DNA of 32,083 nucleotides from Pigoraptor chileana (Eukaryota > Opisthokonta > Filasterea), in the NCBI GenBank assembly GCA_943704495.1, contig CALSCR010000980.1:1-32083 (forward strand). Direction: 5' to 3'. The position numbers were made by a program, and so were the translations under genes. The notes beneath the pieces are model-generated. The model worked only from the letters and a program-made list of their open reading frames with translations, had not been told where the DNA came from and made no database searches. Below are positions 22,276-32,083 of the stretch, piece after piece; position 1 is the stretch's first letter, and each line of letters opens with the position of its first letter.

Positions 22276-22836
22276 AGACTGAGCACGTGGGCTCTTCGGC
22301 TGGGCACGTGATGGTCAATTGCTTCTGTCGCGGTGACGTGCACATTCAAAAGGCTTATTTTCAGCTCCCCACTCAACACACCTCCTCACACGCGACACGC
22401 CACACGCCACACACCACTCCACTCTCAAAGATCACACATCGCACTCTCGATTTGCGCTAATGCGTGCGCGGCTATGCGTCCCGTCTATGTATGTACACGC
22501 GTGTACACATGTATGTCACTCGAGTGTATTTTGGCGCCTACATGCACCACCCACTCGAACGGGGATGACCCCATATACAGCAGTACACAAAAACAAAAGA
22601 AAAGCGAAATGCACGCACCGCGAATTGTTGCTGGAAAAGTTCAGCTGACAAGAGAATACAAACGAATACCACACACAAGACTACAAACACGCAGCGTGCA
22701 AGCGGCCAGACACCATCTGCATCGCCGCCTACATTTTCACAGCCCCCACTGCACACAAGAATACACCAAGGCTCCCGGGGGCAGACCCCGGGGCTGTGGT
22801 AGCTGACGCTGATGGCCAATGGATGCATCTTGACGC
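22276..22836. other. Convergent spacer between MDM1 and Ac45 genes
   Basis: About 560 bases between two stop codons on opposite strands. It has two CACGTG sites (22284-22289, 22305-22310; starts 21 apart), a CA/CG-rich tract at about 22380-22435, an A-rich tract at about 22588-22605, and a GC hairpin at 22774-22792. No gene is recognisable. Confidence 0.5.
22774..22792. other. GC-rich inverted repeat downstream of Ac45 stop
   Basis: CCCGGGG (22774-22780) and CCCCGGG (22786-22792) are perfect inverted copies around a 5-base loop. On the Ac45 transcript this hairpin would lie about 45 nucleotides after the stop codon, in the 3' UTR. A role in 3' end formation or stability is only a guess. Confidence 0.5.
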
Positions 22837-24948
22837 TCACTTGCCCAGCTGGATGGGCTTGCCACGGGGGTCGTCAAAGCGGCTGGGCGTCTGAAGGGAG
22901 AAGAGCGCGCCCACGCCGAGCAGAAGGATGAGGATAAGCAGGAACATTGTGATGATGCCCATGAAGATGGGGAAGGTGAAAAAGACCCATCCGGAAGTGT
23001 CGTCGTCCATGGCATAACCACCGACGAGCTGGCCGCCGTCCGCCGCCTGCTGCGGGTCGAACGTGCTGTCATCGGATGACGACTCCGTGGCCGCCACTCC
23101 CTCGGCCGCACGCCGCGAATGCACGGTACGTGGCGACGCCTGCATGGAATCACAAGCACAACAACACATGCACAAAGAGACAAAGGGCAGTGAGCTCAAG
23201 CATACAATCCATAACACATGCACGCCGGCAAGAGTCGGCAGGCCACCTCGCTCTCAAGCAAAGGGGTATCATCAGATATTACACCAAAATAGGTAAGAAA
23301 CACGACTACTGGCGCAAGTGATCCCACCTTTGAGTAAAATGATGACGAGGCACGCTCCGCAAGCAAAACCCCGGCGTACTTGGCAGACGTCGCGGCAAGG
23401 ACGTGGGTGGACACATCCTTAATGGTCTTGTCTATTGGGGCGATCAATGTATATATCACCACAATCACATGATTTCAAGCAGAAACGGAAACATTGGACG
23501 TTGAGTCGAGGGGATGCAAATCCTCACAGCTCACAACGAACAAACACGCACGGTTTCGCCATGACAAACAAGCAAAACAAGCAGGACATATAGATGGTAT
23601 ACAAAGGCACACACTGACGCTGCAGGCTATCCCACCGTTTCGCGCAAGGGCAGCGGTCTTGTCCGCACCCGACAGCCCGTCGGCAGCATCCAGCCGCACC
23701 ACAATCAGATCGGTGCGGGCGGGCGTCGGCTCGTATGACTCGGCGCCTGGGCAGGGACAAGGAAGAACAACACGGCACACGCGCCCACACACAAAAATTG
23801 TTTCCATTCAGAGCCAGTGGTGCCATCACGCAACCTAACAGTGGGCACCGGATTCAATCAACGCCACATATCACGTATTCACACACACACACATACACAC
23901 ATACATACACGCATACACACACATGCACACGCATACACAAAAACACAAACAAAAACACAAACACAAACAAAAACACAAACACATACACACAAACACAAAC
24001 ACACACACACACACACAACATAACGTGCATATACACATGCACACATATTGGTATACATGAAGCAGAAACAAGCGTCCTTCAGAGCGCCAAAGGTACCATG
24101 ACCCCAAAAGCAGATAATGACACACGACACGCACCGCTCCATTGATAGACGCGCCCATCGATTTTCGATGTGATGCGTGCAATGACATCCTCGGCGACGT
24201 TCCCATTAGACTCAATGCGCGAGGCCACAACCGACGACTTTGCAAGAGTGGTAAGTGTGCGCACGTCCGAATAGGGTGCATCGGAGTTGCCATATGCGCC
24301 ACAATACGCCGAAATATCGCCCATGCTCAGTGCATCTTGCACAAACACAACGACGGCGCCGAGCTTAGAAGACGAAGCGAGAACGCCCTCGAGTCCCGTG
24401 GGGATGTCGGATACCTTTCGAATCCAAATTTCATGCAAATATGATACATGAGCCACCAAAAGGATGATCGGCACCAATAACTGGAGGGATAGGCAAATAC
24501 AATGACAGCAACCACGAAGATCAGCCCAACCCACCTTGCCACCAGCAAGCGCAGTAGCAAGCACATCAACATCAGCACTACCGAGGATGGACCGGATGGG
24601 GTGGCTGTGGCGGCCCATAAAGACACTGTGGAAGAAACAATCAGCGCGGTTAGTTGGTCAAACGGCCGGCTAACAACCAAGTTTCACAAACACAAAGCCA
24701 CAATTTAGCCGTATGCCAACGAGAATCAAGCATAAGCAGCAATACTTCACAAGAGGAATCCACTGACGATAAAATAAATGCACTGGGTGATCGGTTCCCC
24801 ACAATCACCATAGCCCATCAAACGGCGCGACTCACTCGTTGGACGCCCATGCAACCATTGGGGACGTTTCCGCCGCAGCAAACTGAAGCGACACGCACGC
24901 GAGCACGGCGCAGAGCAGACCGGCTGACAAAAACGCAGCGCGCGCCAT
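22837..24948 (-). CDS. V-ATPase accessory subunit S1 (Ac45/ATP6AP1, Big1/Voa1-like), six exons
   Basis: Minus-strand exons: 24948-24836, 24625-24535, 24414-24135, 23746-23636, 23431-23328, 23139-22837 (phases 2, 0, 1, 1, 0), giving 333 aa. A signal peptide opens the protein (MARAAFLSAGLLCAVLACVS, cleavage likely after QFAAA), then MVAWASND, like the N-terminal VLWSS motif of mature Ac45. A lumenal domain follows. A single membrane span lies at about residues 285-313 (FFTFPIFMGIITMFLLILIL), then the tail LQTPSRFDDPRGKPIQLGK. The RFDDP-K/R-G tail just after the span is the signature of the Ac45/Big1/Voa1 family, which assists assembly of the V-ATPase Vo sector in the ER and remains on acidic organelles. 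A dibasic HSRRAA lies before the span, reminiscent of processed animal Ac45 but not a full furin site. Similarity is mostly at the two ends. Confidence 0.83.
23878..24018. repeat. CA-rich microsatellite in Ac45 intron 3
   Basis: About 140 bases of ACAC, ACATAC and AAACAC units. The tract lies in the intron 24134-23747 of the minus-strand Ac45 gene, where the transcript reads UG-rich. Confidence 0.9.
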
Positions 24949-25452
24949 TCTGGCAAAGGGAGAGATGAACGACGAGGGCGGCGCGGGTACAGAGGTGTGG
25001 GCGTGGACAGTGCCGCACAACAACAGATTCTATGGTCCTTGCCGACAATGCTTGGTGGGAAGGCCTTGCACTTTCGAGTTTCCTCTATTTGTCCTAGTCG
25101 CGGCTCCGCGAAGGCCAACACTGAAGCTGCAAAAAAAGCAGCTGGATGTGCGCCGTTGGCGAGTAATCGCATGTGTAATCGGCACTGAAAAGGGCGACAT
25201 TAGGCGACCACAACAGCGGACTGGACCGGCCAGACTGCACAGACTGCACAGACCCGCAAATTGTGCACGGGTTTGGACGAATCGCAAATTAATGCGCTCG
25301 GCGGCCGCGCAATCAGGCGGACTCGGAGAGTCCCTCTGACGCAACCAGGGACCCCTGCCGCGTGGTCTCCAGCCGACGCATTTGATTTGATCAGCCCCCA
25401 AAACTGTCAACAAAAACGGCCCAAAGCAAGTCAATTGCGCGTCCCATCAAAC

Positions 25453-25471
25453 CACGTGAGATGGTCACGTG
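25453..25471. promoter_or_regulatory. Paired CACGTG E-boxes
   Basis: Two CACGTG cores at 25453-25458 and 25466-25471, starts 13 bases apart, lie about 500 bases upstream of the Ac45 ATG and 1.03 kb upstream of the transketolase ATG. In animals ATP6AP1 and other V-ATPase genes carry related CLEAR E-boxes. Here the role is inferred from the motif only. Confidence 0.35.
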
Positions 25472-26045
25472 GATGAGGATCGAAAGGGACATGACACTAG
25501 CCGAGCCGTCAACTGTCACGGCTTCATTTGTGTGAGTTATGCAGCTCCCCCCTTCTCAGCCCCCCAGGTGCCGCACTGTATTGATTCATCAAGAAATTGA
25601 TTACGTGTCTCAGTCAGTCAGGCTACTCATACAGTTGTCACTGCCGGCGGCTGACCGTGACCAATGCCCGGCGCACCGCGTGCTGCCGTCAGCTCAGTCG
25701 GCTTGGATTGGGTGGTCCGGTCTATCAGGCTTGGATCGGTAGCCACTAGGGGTCCGCTGTGGTCCTCCGGGTACCCTTGTATACGGCTCACTGAGTTGCC
25801 GGCTGGATCCGGGGTAGCCCAGTCTATCGGCTCAGTCTGTTTGGATCGGTAGCCCACCCTGACTTCCTCAGAAGCGATGCCCAGCCGTTTCCAACGATGC
25901 CAAAACAGCTGCCAGTACCTTTGTTCCGTCAGTGACGACTGCCACGGCCGACTGACCTCCTCTGAGTGAGGGCGGGCCTGAGAGACTGAGTCATATACGC
26001 TGGATCATCGAGCAGGCACTATTGACTAAAAATGGTCAGCACTGG

Positions 26046-26181
26046 GTCGTCAATATACTTCTTTATAACCTTTCACGGCAGGAATACACCACAGTTTTGC
26101 TTCGCGACCGTCAGCGGTTGGGACGTGTGTCGTCAATCTACTTCTTTTACGGCACCAAGACGGTTTTGCATCGCGACTGCC
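26046..26181. repeat. Imperfect direct tandem repeat upstream of transketolase
   Basis: Two units, about 26046-26112 and 26129-26181, share GTCGTCAAT-A/C-TACTTCTTT, then CGGCA, then a GGTTTTGC/AGTTTTGC stretch and TCGCGAC. The second copy lacks about 14 bases in the middle. The family of this repeat, if any, cannot be told from one locus. Confidence 0.55.
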
Positions 26182-26503
26182 ATCTGACCCCACGTGCATC
26201 AAATTGCTGGCTGCTGATTGGCTGATGACTCCCGGGAGTGCGCACTTAATTAATTGGAGTGTATGTTGTGAATTGAAACCAAATCTGCTAATTTTCACAT
26301 AAAATGCGCGGGTGACCCACCCCCACCCTACCGAACATCACCATCCACGGCGTCACTGTTTCTTCACCGTGCATCCCTGAAGATACTATGGTTTCACCCG
26401 CAAATGCGTGCAAGACCGCAAATAACAAACAGAGTGGTGGATCTGTCTGATCTGTGTCTACTATATCAGCCGCTCACCCGCCCGCCGCCACCGCATCGCA
26501 ATC

Positions 26504-29500
26504 ATGGCCAGCCACAACAGCAGCCCCGTTCACAAGCGGCGCCGCGTCGAGTCCGAGTCCACGGTCCAGAGCTTTGATGACCAAGATGTGCGACGAATCA
26601 ATGTTCTCCGCTGCCTCGGCGCAGATATGCCCACGGCTGCAAACTCGGGGCATCCTGGTGAGTGAGCTACCAGGGAGGGATGCTAAACCTTCCTATGGAC
26701 CGAGTGCAGAACGGGCCCTGTGCCTGCCGTCGGGAGAAATTTTGCTGATGCCTATCTGGGTGTGCGTGTGCTGTGTTGTCTGCTGGTGCATCTTATTTAT
26801 GTATTCAGGTGCCCCCATGGGTTGTGCGCCTATGGCTTATCTTCTCTGGACGCGTCACATGCACTACAATCCGACGAACCCGAAATGGGTATGGCGCGTG
26901 GGCGTTGTGATCCATATTGAGTCCAAATTGTTGTGTCATGCACTTGGTGTTCTATGGCTAATATCAAGTGTGCACCCTCGGCTATGTTGACAGCTCGGAC
27001 GCGACCGCTTTGTGCTCTCCAACGGCCACGCGTGTGCCCTCCAGTACTCCATCCTCCATCTCACTGGCTACAACGTCTCTCTTGACGACCTGAAGAACTT
27101 CCGCAAGGTCGGCAGCAAGTGGGTAAATGCCGTGGCACCCGTGATCCGTGTGGCTCCGCCAAATGATCGCCTTATTTGGCATTATCCCACTGCGGAATGC
27201 CCGTCAAGCGTTGCCTCACCCACCGCTGTGATGTCGTGCTTGTGTGTGTGTGTATTGTGCAGGACGCCCGGTCACCCCGAGAACTTTGTGACCGACGGCA
27301 TTGAGGTGACGACAGGGCCGCTTGGGCAGGGCTTTTCGAATGCGGTGGGGCTTGCGATCGGAGAGGCGCATCTTGCGGCAACATTCAACCGCCCCGGATT
27401 CGAGCTGTTCAATAACCACACGTTCGTCATCATGGGCGACGGCTGCCACCAGGAGGGTGTCACCAGCGAGGCCGGTGAGTGGCGGCAGTGTGGCAGTGTA
27501 TGGCAGTGTATGGCAGTGTATGGCAGCATGAAGCACACGACTTGGACTGATTCGGTGGTTGCTTGAACTCTGTTTGCTCCGTTGCTGCTGTTGGCTTGAT
27601 CTGCACCACTGCAACTCGCAACTCTGATGTGTGCCATGCCCACGTCAGCTTCGCTTGCTGGTCACCTCAAGCTCAACCGCCTGATCGTCCTCTACGACGA
27701 CAACAAAATCACCATCGACGGTGTGTTTGTGTGCAAAAACAAATCCATGCGCGTATTGTTTTGCTGTTCCTTTCCAATCCCTGCAGAATGTTATGGGGCA
27801 CTAAAGAGCGTATCACGTACCACTGCTGGACTGCCGCTCTCTATATGTGTTCTTTTTATGTGTGTTCACTAATGCCAACATGCATATGTGTGTGTGTTGT
27901 ATGTGCTTGCGCCATCGTCGCACAGGCGAGACTGAGCTGTCGTTCACTGAGGATGTGAATATGCGGTTTGATGCGTATGGATGGAACACCATCACCGTTG
28001 AGAATGGTAACACGGACCTTGCCGCCCTGGACACCGCAATCGCTGCGGCGAAGGAGTCTGACAGGCCGACGCTCATCAAAGTCCGGTGTGTGCGTGTTTA
28101 AAAGTGCGCTGCCGCTGCTGGAATTTGGCATCCTCCGCCCCGCAATATGGGCTGTTCTTTTTCGTCTCTCTGTCCCCGTCTTTCTTGCTCTGTGTGTGTG
28201 TGTGTGTGTATGTTTGAATGGACCCGTGCCTGACTTCATTCTTGAATTTTGTGACATTGCCAACTCACTTGCTATTGCCCAACACATAGCACGACGATTG
28301 GGTTTGGCTCAAAGGCTGAGGGCACCGAGGGCGTGCACGGCGCTCCCCTCAAGACCGACGATCTTGCGCAGGTCAAGCAGAAGTTTGGTCTGGATCCCAC
28401 AAAGAGCTTCCAAGTCCCTGAGGACGTGCGTATTCTGCATCTCCCACTCGCATGGTCATCTCTGATGCATTATTTGAGGGGAATCGTTTTATTATTTGCC
28501 GACATGACCACGCGCACGTATCCGTGTGCATCTGTGCCATAACCACGCGATAGTGAGTGAGACCATCAGAACACACGCAATAGGCAAAAGCCCCCCCCCC
28601 CCGGTTTCACATATTTATGGAGGGATTGCATTCGCGGCTGTTTGTGGCTGTTGCAGGTGCTTGCGTACTACCGCGGCGCCGTGACCAAGGGCGCAGAGAG
28701 GGAGAGCCGCTGGAACACACTGTTTGCGCAGTACACGGCGCAATTCCCTGAACTTGTGAGTTGTCACCCATTCTCGTCATCACGGTGTGCGTGCGCGTGC
28801 GCGTGTGCTTGCACAGTGGCTCATTGTGAGCTTCTTTTACGCCCTGCTGCACTTTGGCCTTCCTTGTTTGCTCACATATTGCGTCACTTGCAAATATTGT
28901 CATGTGAAGGCGGCGGAGATCACTCGCCGGTTTAGCGGTACGCTTCCTGCCAACTGGGAGGCCGCCTTGCCTCGTTACACACCGGCGTCGCCCGCCGCGG
29001 GAACCAGGTACGTGCGTGCGTGTGTGCGTGTGTCCTTTGTGTCCTTGTGGGCGCATATGTATGTCTGTGTGAGTAGTATGCTCGGCTGTTTGCTTCCTGC
29101 TGCTGTGACCCGCTCTTCTTTCTTACTTTCGCATTGCTCTTTCTGTCTCCCTCCGCGCGTATTTTTATTTCGCTTGCAGAAAGTTTTCTGAGGAGGTGCT
29201 CAATGCGCTTGCCCCTGTCGTTCCCGAGATTGTTGGTGGAAGCGCCGACCTCACCCCATCCACCCTCACGTGGATGAAGTGCACACACGACTTTCAGGCA
29301 CACACCCCGGAGGGACGCTACCTGCGCTACGGTGTGCGCGAGCACGGTATGGCCGCTGTTGTCAATGGCCTTGCCGCATACGGGGGTCTGATTCCGTTTG
29401 GCGCGACCTTCTTCAACTTTGTTGGATATGCCCTCGGTGCCGTGCGTCTTTCCGCGCTCTCCCACTTCCGCTGCTTCTACGTCATGACACACGACTCGAT

Positions 29501-30888
29501 CGGTCTCGGGGAGGACGGCCCCACTCACCAGCCAGTGGAGGCCCTTGCATCAGTCCGCGCCATGCCTAACATGCTTGTCGTGCGTCCTGCTGACGGCAAT
29601 GAGGTGGGTGTGGGTGCGTGTGTGGGCGTGTGGGGTTATGGCTGAACCTTGTCCATTCCAATGTGGATTGTGGATTGCTGGAATAACTCATCGCTCGTTT
29701 GTTCCAATCCAGGTTTCGGGCGCATATGCCGTGGCCCTCGAGAACTCCAGGCGGCCGACAACACTTGTGCTCTCCCGCCAGAACGTTCCCAACCTTCCCA
29801 ACTCCTCCATCGATGGTGTGTATTTGAATTTTGATTTCGTTAACTTGTCTCTGATGACACCAACGCACTGGTTGGCTTTGCATAGCGTCATGTGTCTTCC
29901 CCACCGCTGCCATCTCGGCTGACACGTTTCTCCTCTTTTGTGCAGGCGTTCGCAAGGGTGCGTACGTCATCGCCGATGCCGATCAGCCGCAGGTCATTCT
30001 GATTGGCACCGGCACTGAGGTTGCGCTGTGCATCGAGGCGAAGGCCAAGCTGACGGACTTGCGGGTGCGTGCTCGTCTCCCTATTTGTGCAGTTTCTCCC
30101 CTCTCGTCTCCTTCTCTGTGCAGTCCCTCCCCTCGTCGCCTCTGTTTGCTCATCCTTGTGTGTCTCGAAGCGCTGCTGTCTGTTGCGATGTTCGTGATTT
30201 GCAAGACATTTCGTGTCGCATAGGGACTCAACATTGTCTCGCATGTTTGCTGTCCGTGGGCAGGTCCGCGTTGTGTCGATGCCTTCGATGGAGCTCTTTG
30301 AGGAGCAGACCCCGGAGTACCGCCGATCGGTTCTTCTCGCCGGCGTGCCCATTCTCAGGTGAGCGATGAGATGTCTGTTGTATGTGGCAAGTGCCTAACC
30401 CTAGCCATCCCAGTGCGACCCTACCCTACCCTTCCACTGACCCTCCTCCTCTCCCTTGATATTTCTATGAACAGTGTTGAGGCCGGGGCTACGTTCGGAT
30501 GGCAGAAGTACTCGCATGCCCAACACGGCATGACGACCTTTGGCGCGTCGGGTCCTCTGAAGGTGTGCAGTCTGCTGTTGGCGCTGTCTCTCGACCCTCC
30601 TGTGTGCCCTGCGTGTGCCAGTGTGCACGTTTGTTTCCATGTCATTACGCTCTCCGTTTGTGTTTTCGGGAGGTGCATAATGGTTGCATTGTGTGACTGT
30701 GGAGGGGCGCTTCGCACTCACTGACCCTTGACCATATAATATACCGTGCATTAAATGCATTCGCTTCGCAGGACGTTCTGAAGCATTTTGGCTTCACCGC
30801 CGACAACATCGCCGCCAAAACACAGAAGCTCGTCGCCTTCTTCCAGTCGAAGGCTGTTCCCGACCTTCTCGACCGCGTGCCCCTGTAG
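26504..30888 (+). CDS. Transketolase, 15 exons
   Basis: Exons: 26504-26657, 26809-26888, 26994-27118, 27263-27474, 27649-27720, 27926-28085, 28290-28425, 28657-28755, 28910-29007, 29180-29603, 29713-29815, 29946-30064, 30264-30358, 30475-30562, 30772-30888. They join to 693 aa, normal for the family. Transketolase moves two-carbon ketol units between sugar phosphates in the pentose phosphate pathway using thiamine diphosphate. Signatures in order: [50 protein letters not shown], the cofactor motif starting GDGCHQEG and ending [61 protein letters not shown] (catalytic Glu433), [65 protein letters not shown]. The short N-terminal extension contains KRRRVE and no obvious organelle-targeting peptide, suggesting cytosol or possibly nucleus. 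Confidence 0.97.
27483..27528. repeat. Tandem TGGCAGTGTA repeat in transketolase intron 4
   Basis: About four consecutive copies of a 10-base unit (TGGCAGTGTA, first and last imperfect) follow the exon 4 donor. It is a small variable-number repeat with no apparent function. Confidence 0.75.
28188..28212. repeat. (TG)n repeat in transketolase intron 6
   Basis: A run of about ten TG dinucleotides on the sense strand lies inside intron 6 (28086-28289). Shorter TG runs occur in introns 3 (about 27239-27257) and 5 (about 27884-27904). Confidence 0.85.
28591..28602. repeat. C12 homopolymer in transketolase intron 7
   Basis: Twelve consecutive C residues lie in intron 7 (28426-28656), about 55 bases upstream of the exon 8 acceptor. 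Such runs are prone to length error in sequencing and replication. Confidence 0.8.
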
Positions 30889-31153
30889 ACTCGCTCGGCT
30901 CGGCTGTCGCTATGCGTTGTTGATATGTGTACTGCATTTGTGAAGCCAGTGTGGCTTTTTTTTTTCTTGTATGTCGTTGGCTCCGTGCCATTGTTAGTTT
31001 TTGTTGCCCTCGTGAAGTTGTGGCTGCCACTTCGCCGTTCGGTCATAGCTGTGATTTAAAATGGATTACTCTTGATCTTGACACATCGGATTGAGCGGAT
31101 TATACCTTGCAATGTGGCGATATGATGTGGGCTGTTTTCGATTGCAATTTTAA

Positions 31154-31869
31154 TTAAGGTCGCGGGGGGTGGGGACTCGTGTCTTTCGGCTCACCCAACA
31201 AGTGCATCTGGTCCATTACCAGCTTGATGCTCTTTCGAGTGATTGGCTTTCTCAAAACGCACTGCATACCAGCCGCAAGGTATTGAGAAACCTCATCCGC
31301 CATCACGTTGCCCGTCACTCCGACGACCACTGTGTGTCTGCTGCGCCCGCCTGCACGAATGGCCGTGGTCGCATCTGCACAAAAAACAACAAGACAAATA
31401 TTGTCCCTTTTGGTTGGTTGATGTGCGGCTCAATTGTCCAGTCACGGAGTGTGGCCGCAACCCAACCCACCGACACCATTGACAAAGGGCATTTGAACGT
31501 CCATCCAAATCACGTCGTACTGCTGCTGTGAGGCAAGATCCACTGCTTGCGCCCCGTTTTCTGCCTCATCCACGGCCGTGTTGTCGCAGACGCTCTCGAG
31601 ATATCTGCGAATGACGACACGATTGATGTGGCTGTCGTCGCAAACGAGCTGGCGCAGGGGCTCCCGCCGGAGCTGCTGCATCAGCACGGCACTGCAGTCA
31701 GTCCATCCGCTCGCTCTTCTTCCCGCACTGAGTGAACACAGCCGTCATACTCAGTAATTTTGATGTCACAAAGTGCACTACTTCACTCGGCACTGCTCTG
31801 ATCGCGGCTGGATGCGTGTGCCGCGGCTCGATCCTCGTCTCCGTGTGCATGTACCACCCCTGCGGGTTC
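31154..31869 (-). CDS. Response-regulator receiver domain protein, 3' exons (gene runs off right edge)
   Basis: Minus-strand exons 31691-31477 and 31374-31154 join in phase 1 into a complete receiver (REC) domain. It has the acidic pair in LVCDDSHINRVVIRRYL, the phospho-acceptor Asp in DVIWMDVQMPF, the switch Thr in VVVGVTGNVMADEV, and the conserved Lys in VLRKPITRKSIKLV. All phosphotransfer residues are present, so it should accept phosphate from a histidine kinase or phosphotransfer protein. It ends in a short tail (GEPKDTSPHPPRP). A probable upstream exon at 31869-31787 (EPAGVVHAHGDEDRAAAHAS, a low-complexity linker) fits by phase through a 95-base intron. That would make this the C-terminal domain of a larger protein, such as a hybrid histidine kinase. 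If translation instead starts at the ATG at 31681, it would be a 141 aa stand-alone receiver. The gene converges on transketolase, 265 bases apart. Confidence 0.85.
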
Positions 31870-32059
31870 CTGTAAAACGCAGCCAGACTGCTTCCGGTGC
31901 GGAGTCAGTAACGGACTGACCGGACTGCTTCGGGTGTGTAATGTAGGTAAGTATCGGACTAACGGCCGGTCGCAAAACTGACACACAGACGGTAATTGTA
32001 CCGGTGCCTCTACTGAGCTCACTTTCACCGGATGCCGCTGACATCAGTGTGAGATAGAG

Positions 32060-32083
32060 GCCACCCCCCACCCCCCACCCCCA
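32060..32083 (-). repeat. G-run tract at right edge
   Basis: The plus strand ends in C-runs of about 6, 6 and 5 separated by single A, preceded by CCA. The minus strand therefore has at least three long G-runs with one-base loops, compatible with a G-quadruplex if a fourth run follows beyond the edge. Confidence 0.5.

Larger units (their letters stand above)
24949..26503. other. Divergent intergenic region between Ac45 and transketolase
   Basis: This 1.55 kb gap is the longest gene-free stretch. It should contain both promoters. It holds paired E-boxes (25453-25471), another CACGTG at 26191-26196, a diverged duplication of about 50 bases (about 25700-25746 and 25802-25856) and an imperfect tandem repeat (26046-26112 and 26129-26181). 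Short open frames are present on both strands but none resembles a known protein. No mobile-element protein is visible. Confidence 0.55.

Noticed and set aside
24949-26503. Search for a transposon, virus-like element or novel defence-type system in the longest gene-free gap
   Set aside because: No transposase, reverse transcriptase, integrase, capsid or nuclease-like frame is visible; only short local repeats.
31778-32071. 97-residue minus-strand open frame at the right edge
   Set aside because: A different frame in the same stretch joins the receiver exon by phase; this one shows no family similarity.

Overview
This is nuclear DNA from a unicellular, probably flagellated, eukaryote. The evidence is GT-AG spliced genes, GC-rich exons with AT- or microsatellite-rich introns and spacers, and a gene set that includes a centriolar MDM1-type protein, an EF-hand protein and a two-component receiver domain. 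The receiver argues against an animal. The exact lineage cannot be fixed from the sequence. I see no prokaryotic operons, rRNA, tRNA, CRISPR array, virus-like element or transposon.

Layout from left to right: the 5' exon of a type II DnaJ co-chaperone (minus, 240-173, running off the left edge); a five-exon EF-hand protein (plus, 765-1763); a 14-exon ATG7 autophagy E1 enzyme (plus, 2978-7084); a four-exon atypical Ras-like GTPase (minus, 8636-7204); a two-exon SZT2 homologue whose second exon is 10.6 kb (plus, 9435-20499); a two-exon MDM1-like centriolar protein (plus, 20912-22275); a six-exon V-ATPase accessory subunit of the Ac45/ATP6AP1 (Big1/Voa1) type (minus, 24948-22837); a 15-exon transketolase (plus, 26504-30888); and the 3' exons of a response-regulator receiver protein (minus, ending at 31154 and running off the right edge).

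Every spliced model was built by hand from homology, reading-frame continuity and GT-AG sites. Summed exon lengths are exact multiples of three for the EF-hand protein (201 aa), ATG7 (679 aa), GTPase (184 aa), SZT2 (3574 aa), MDM1 (419 aa), Ac45 (333 aa) and transketolase (693 aa).

Three neighbours belong to lysosome, autophagy and nutrient signalling: ATG7, SZT2 (KICSTOR, which recruits GATOR1 for mTORC1 control in animals) and Ac45 (V-ATPase assembly). An unusual Ras-like GTPase sits between ATG7 and SZT2. Shared regulation is conjecture, but CACGTG E-boxes, some in closely spaced pairs, lie in several of the non-coding stretches.

Genome-level traits: 39 of 43 modelled introns begin GTG, and long UG-rich repeats recur on the sense strand of introns.
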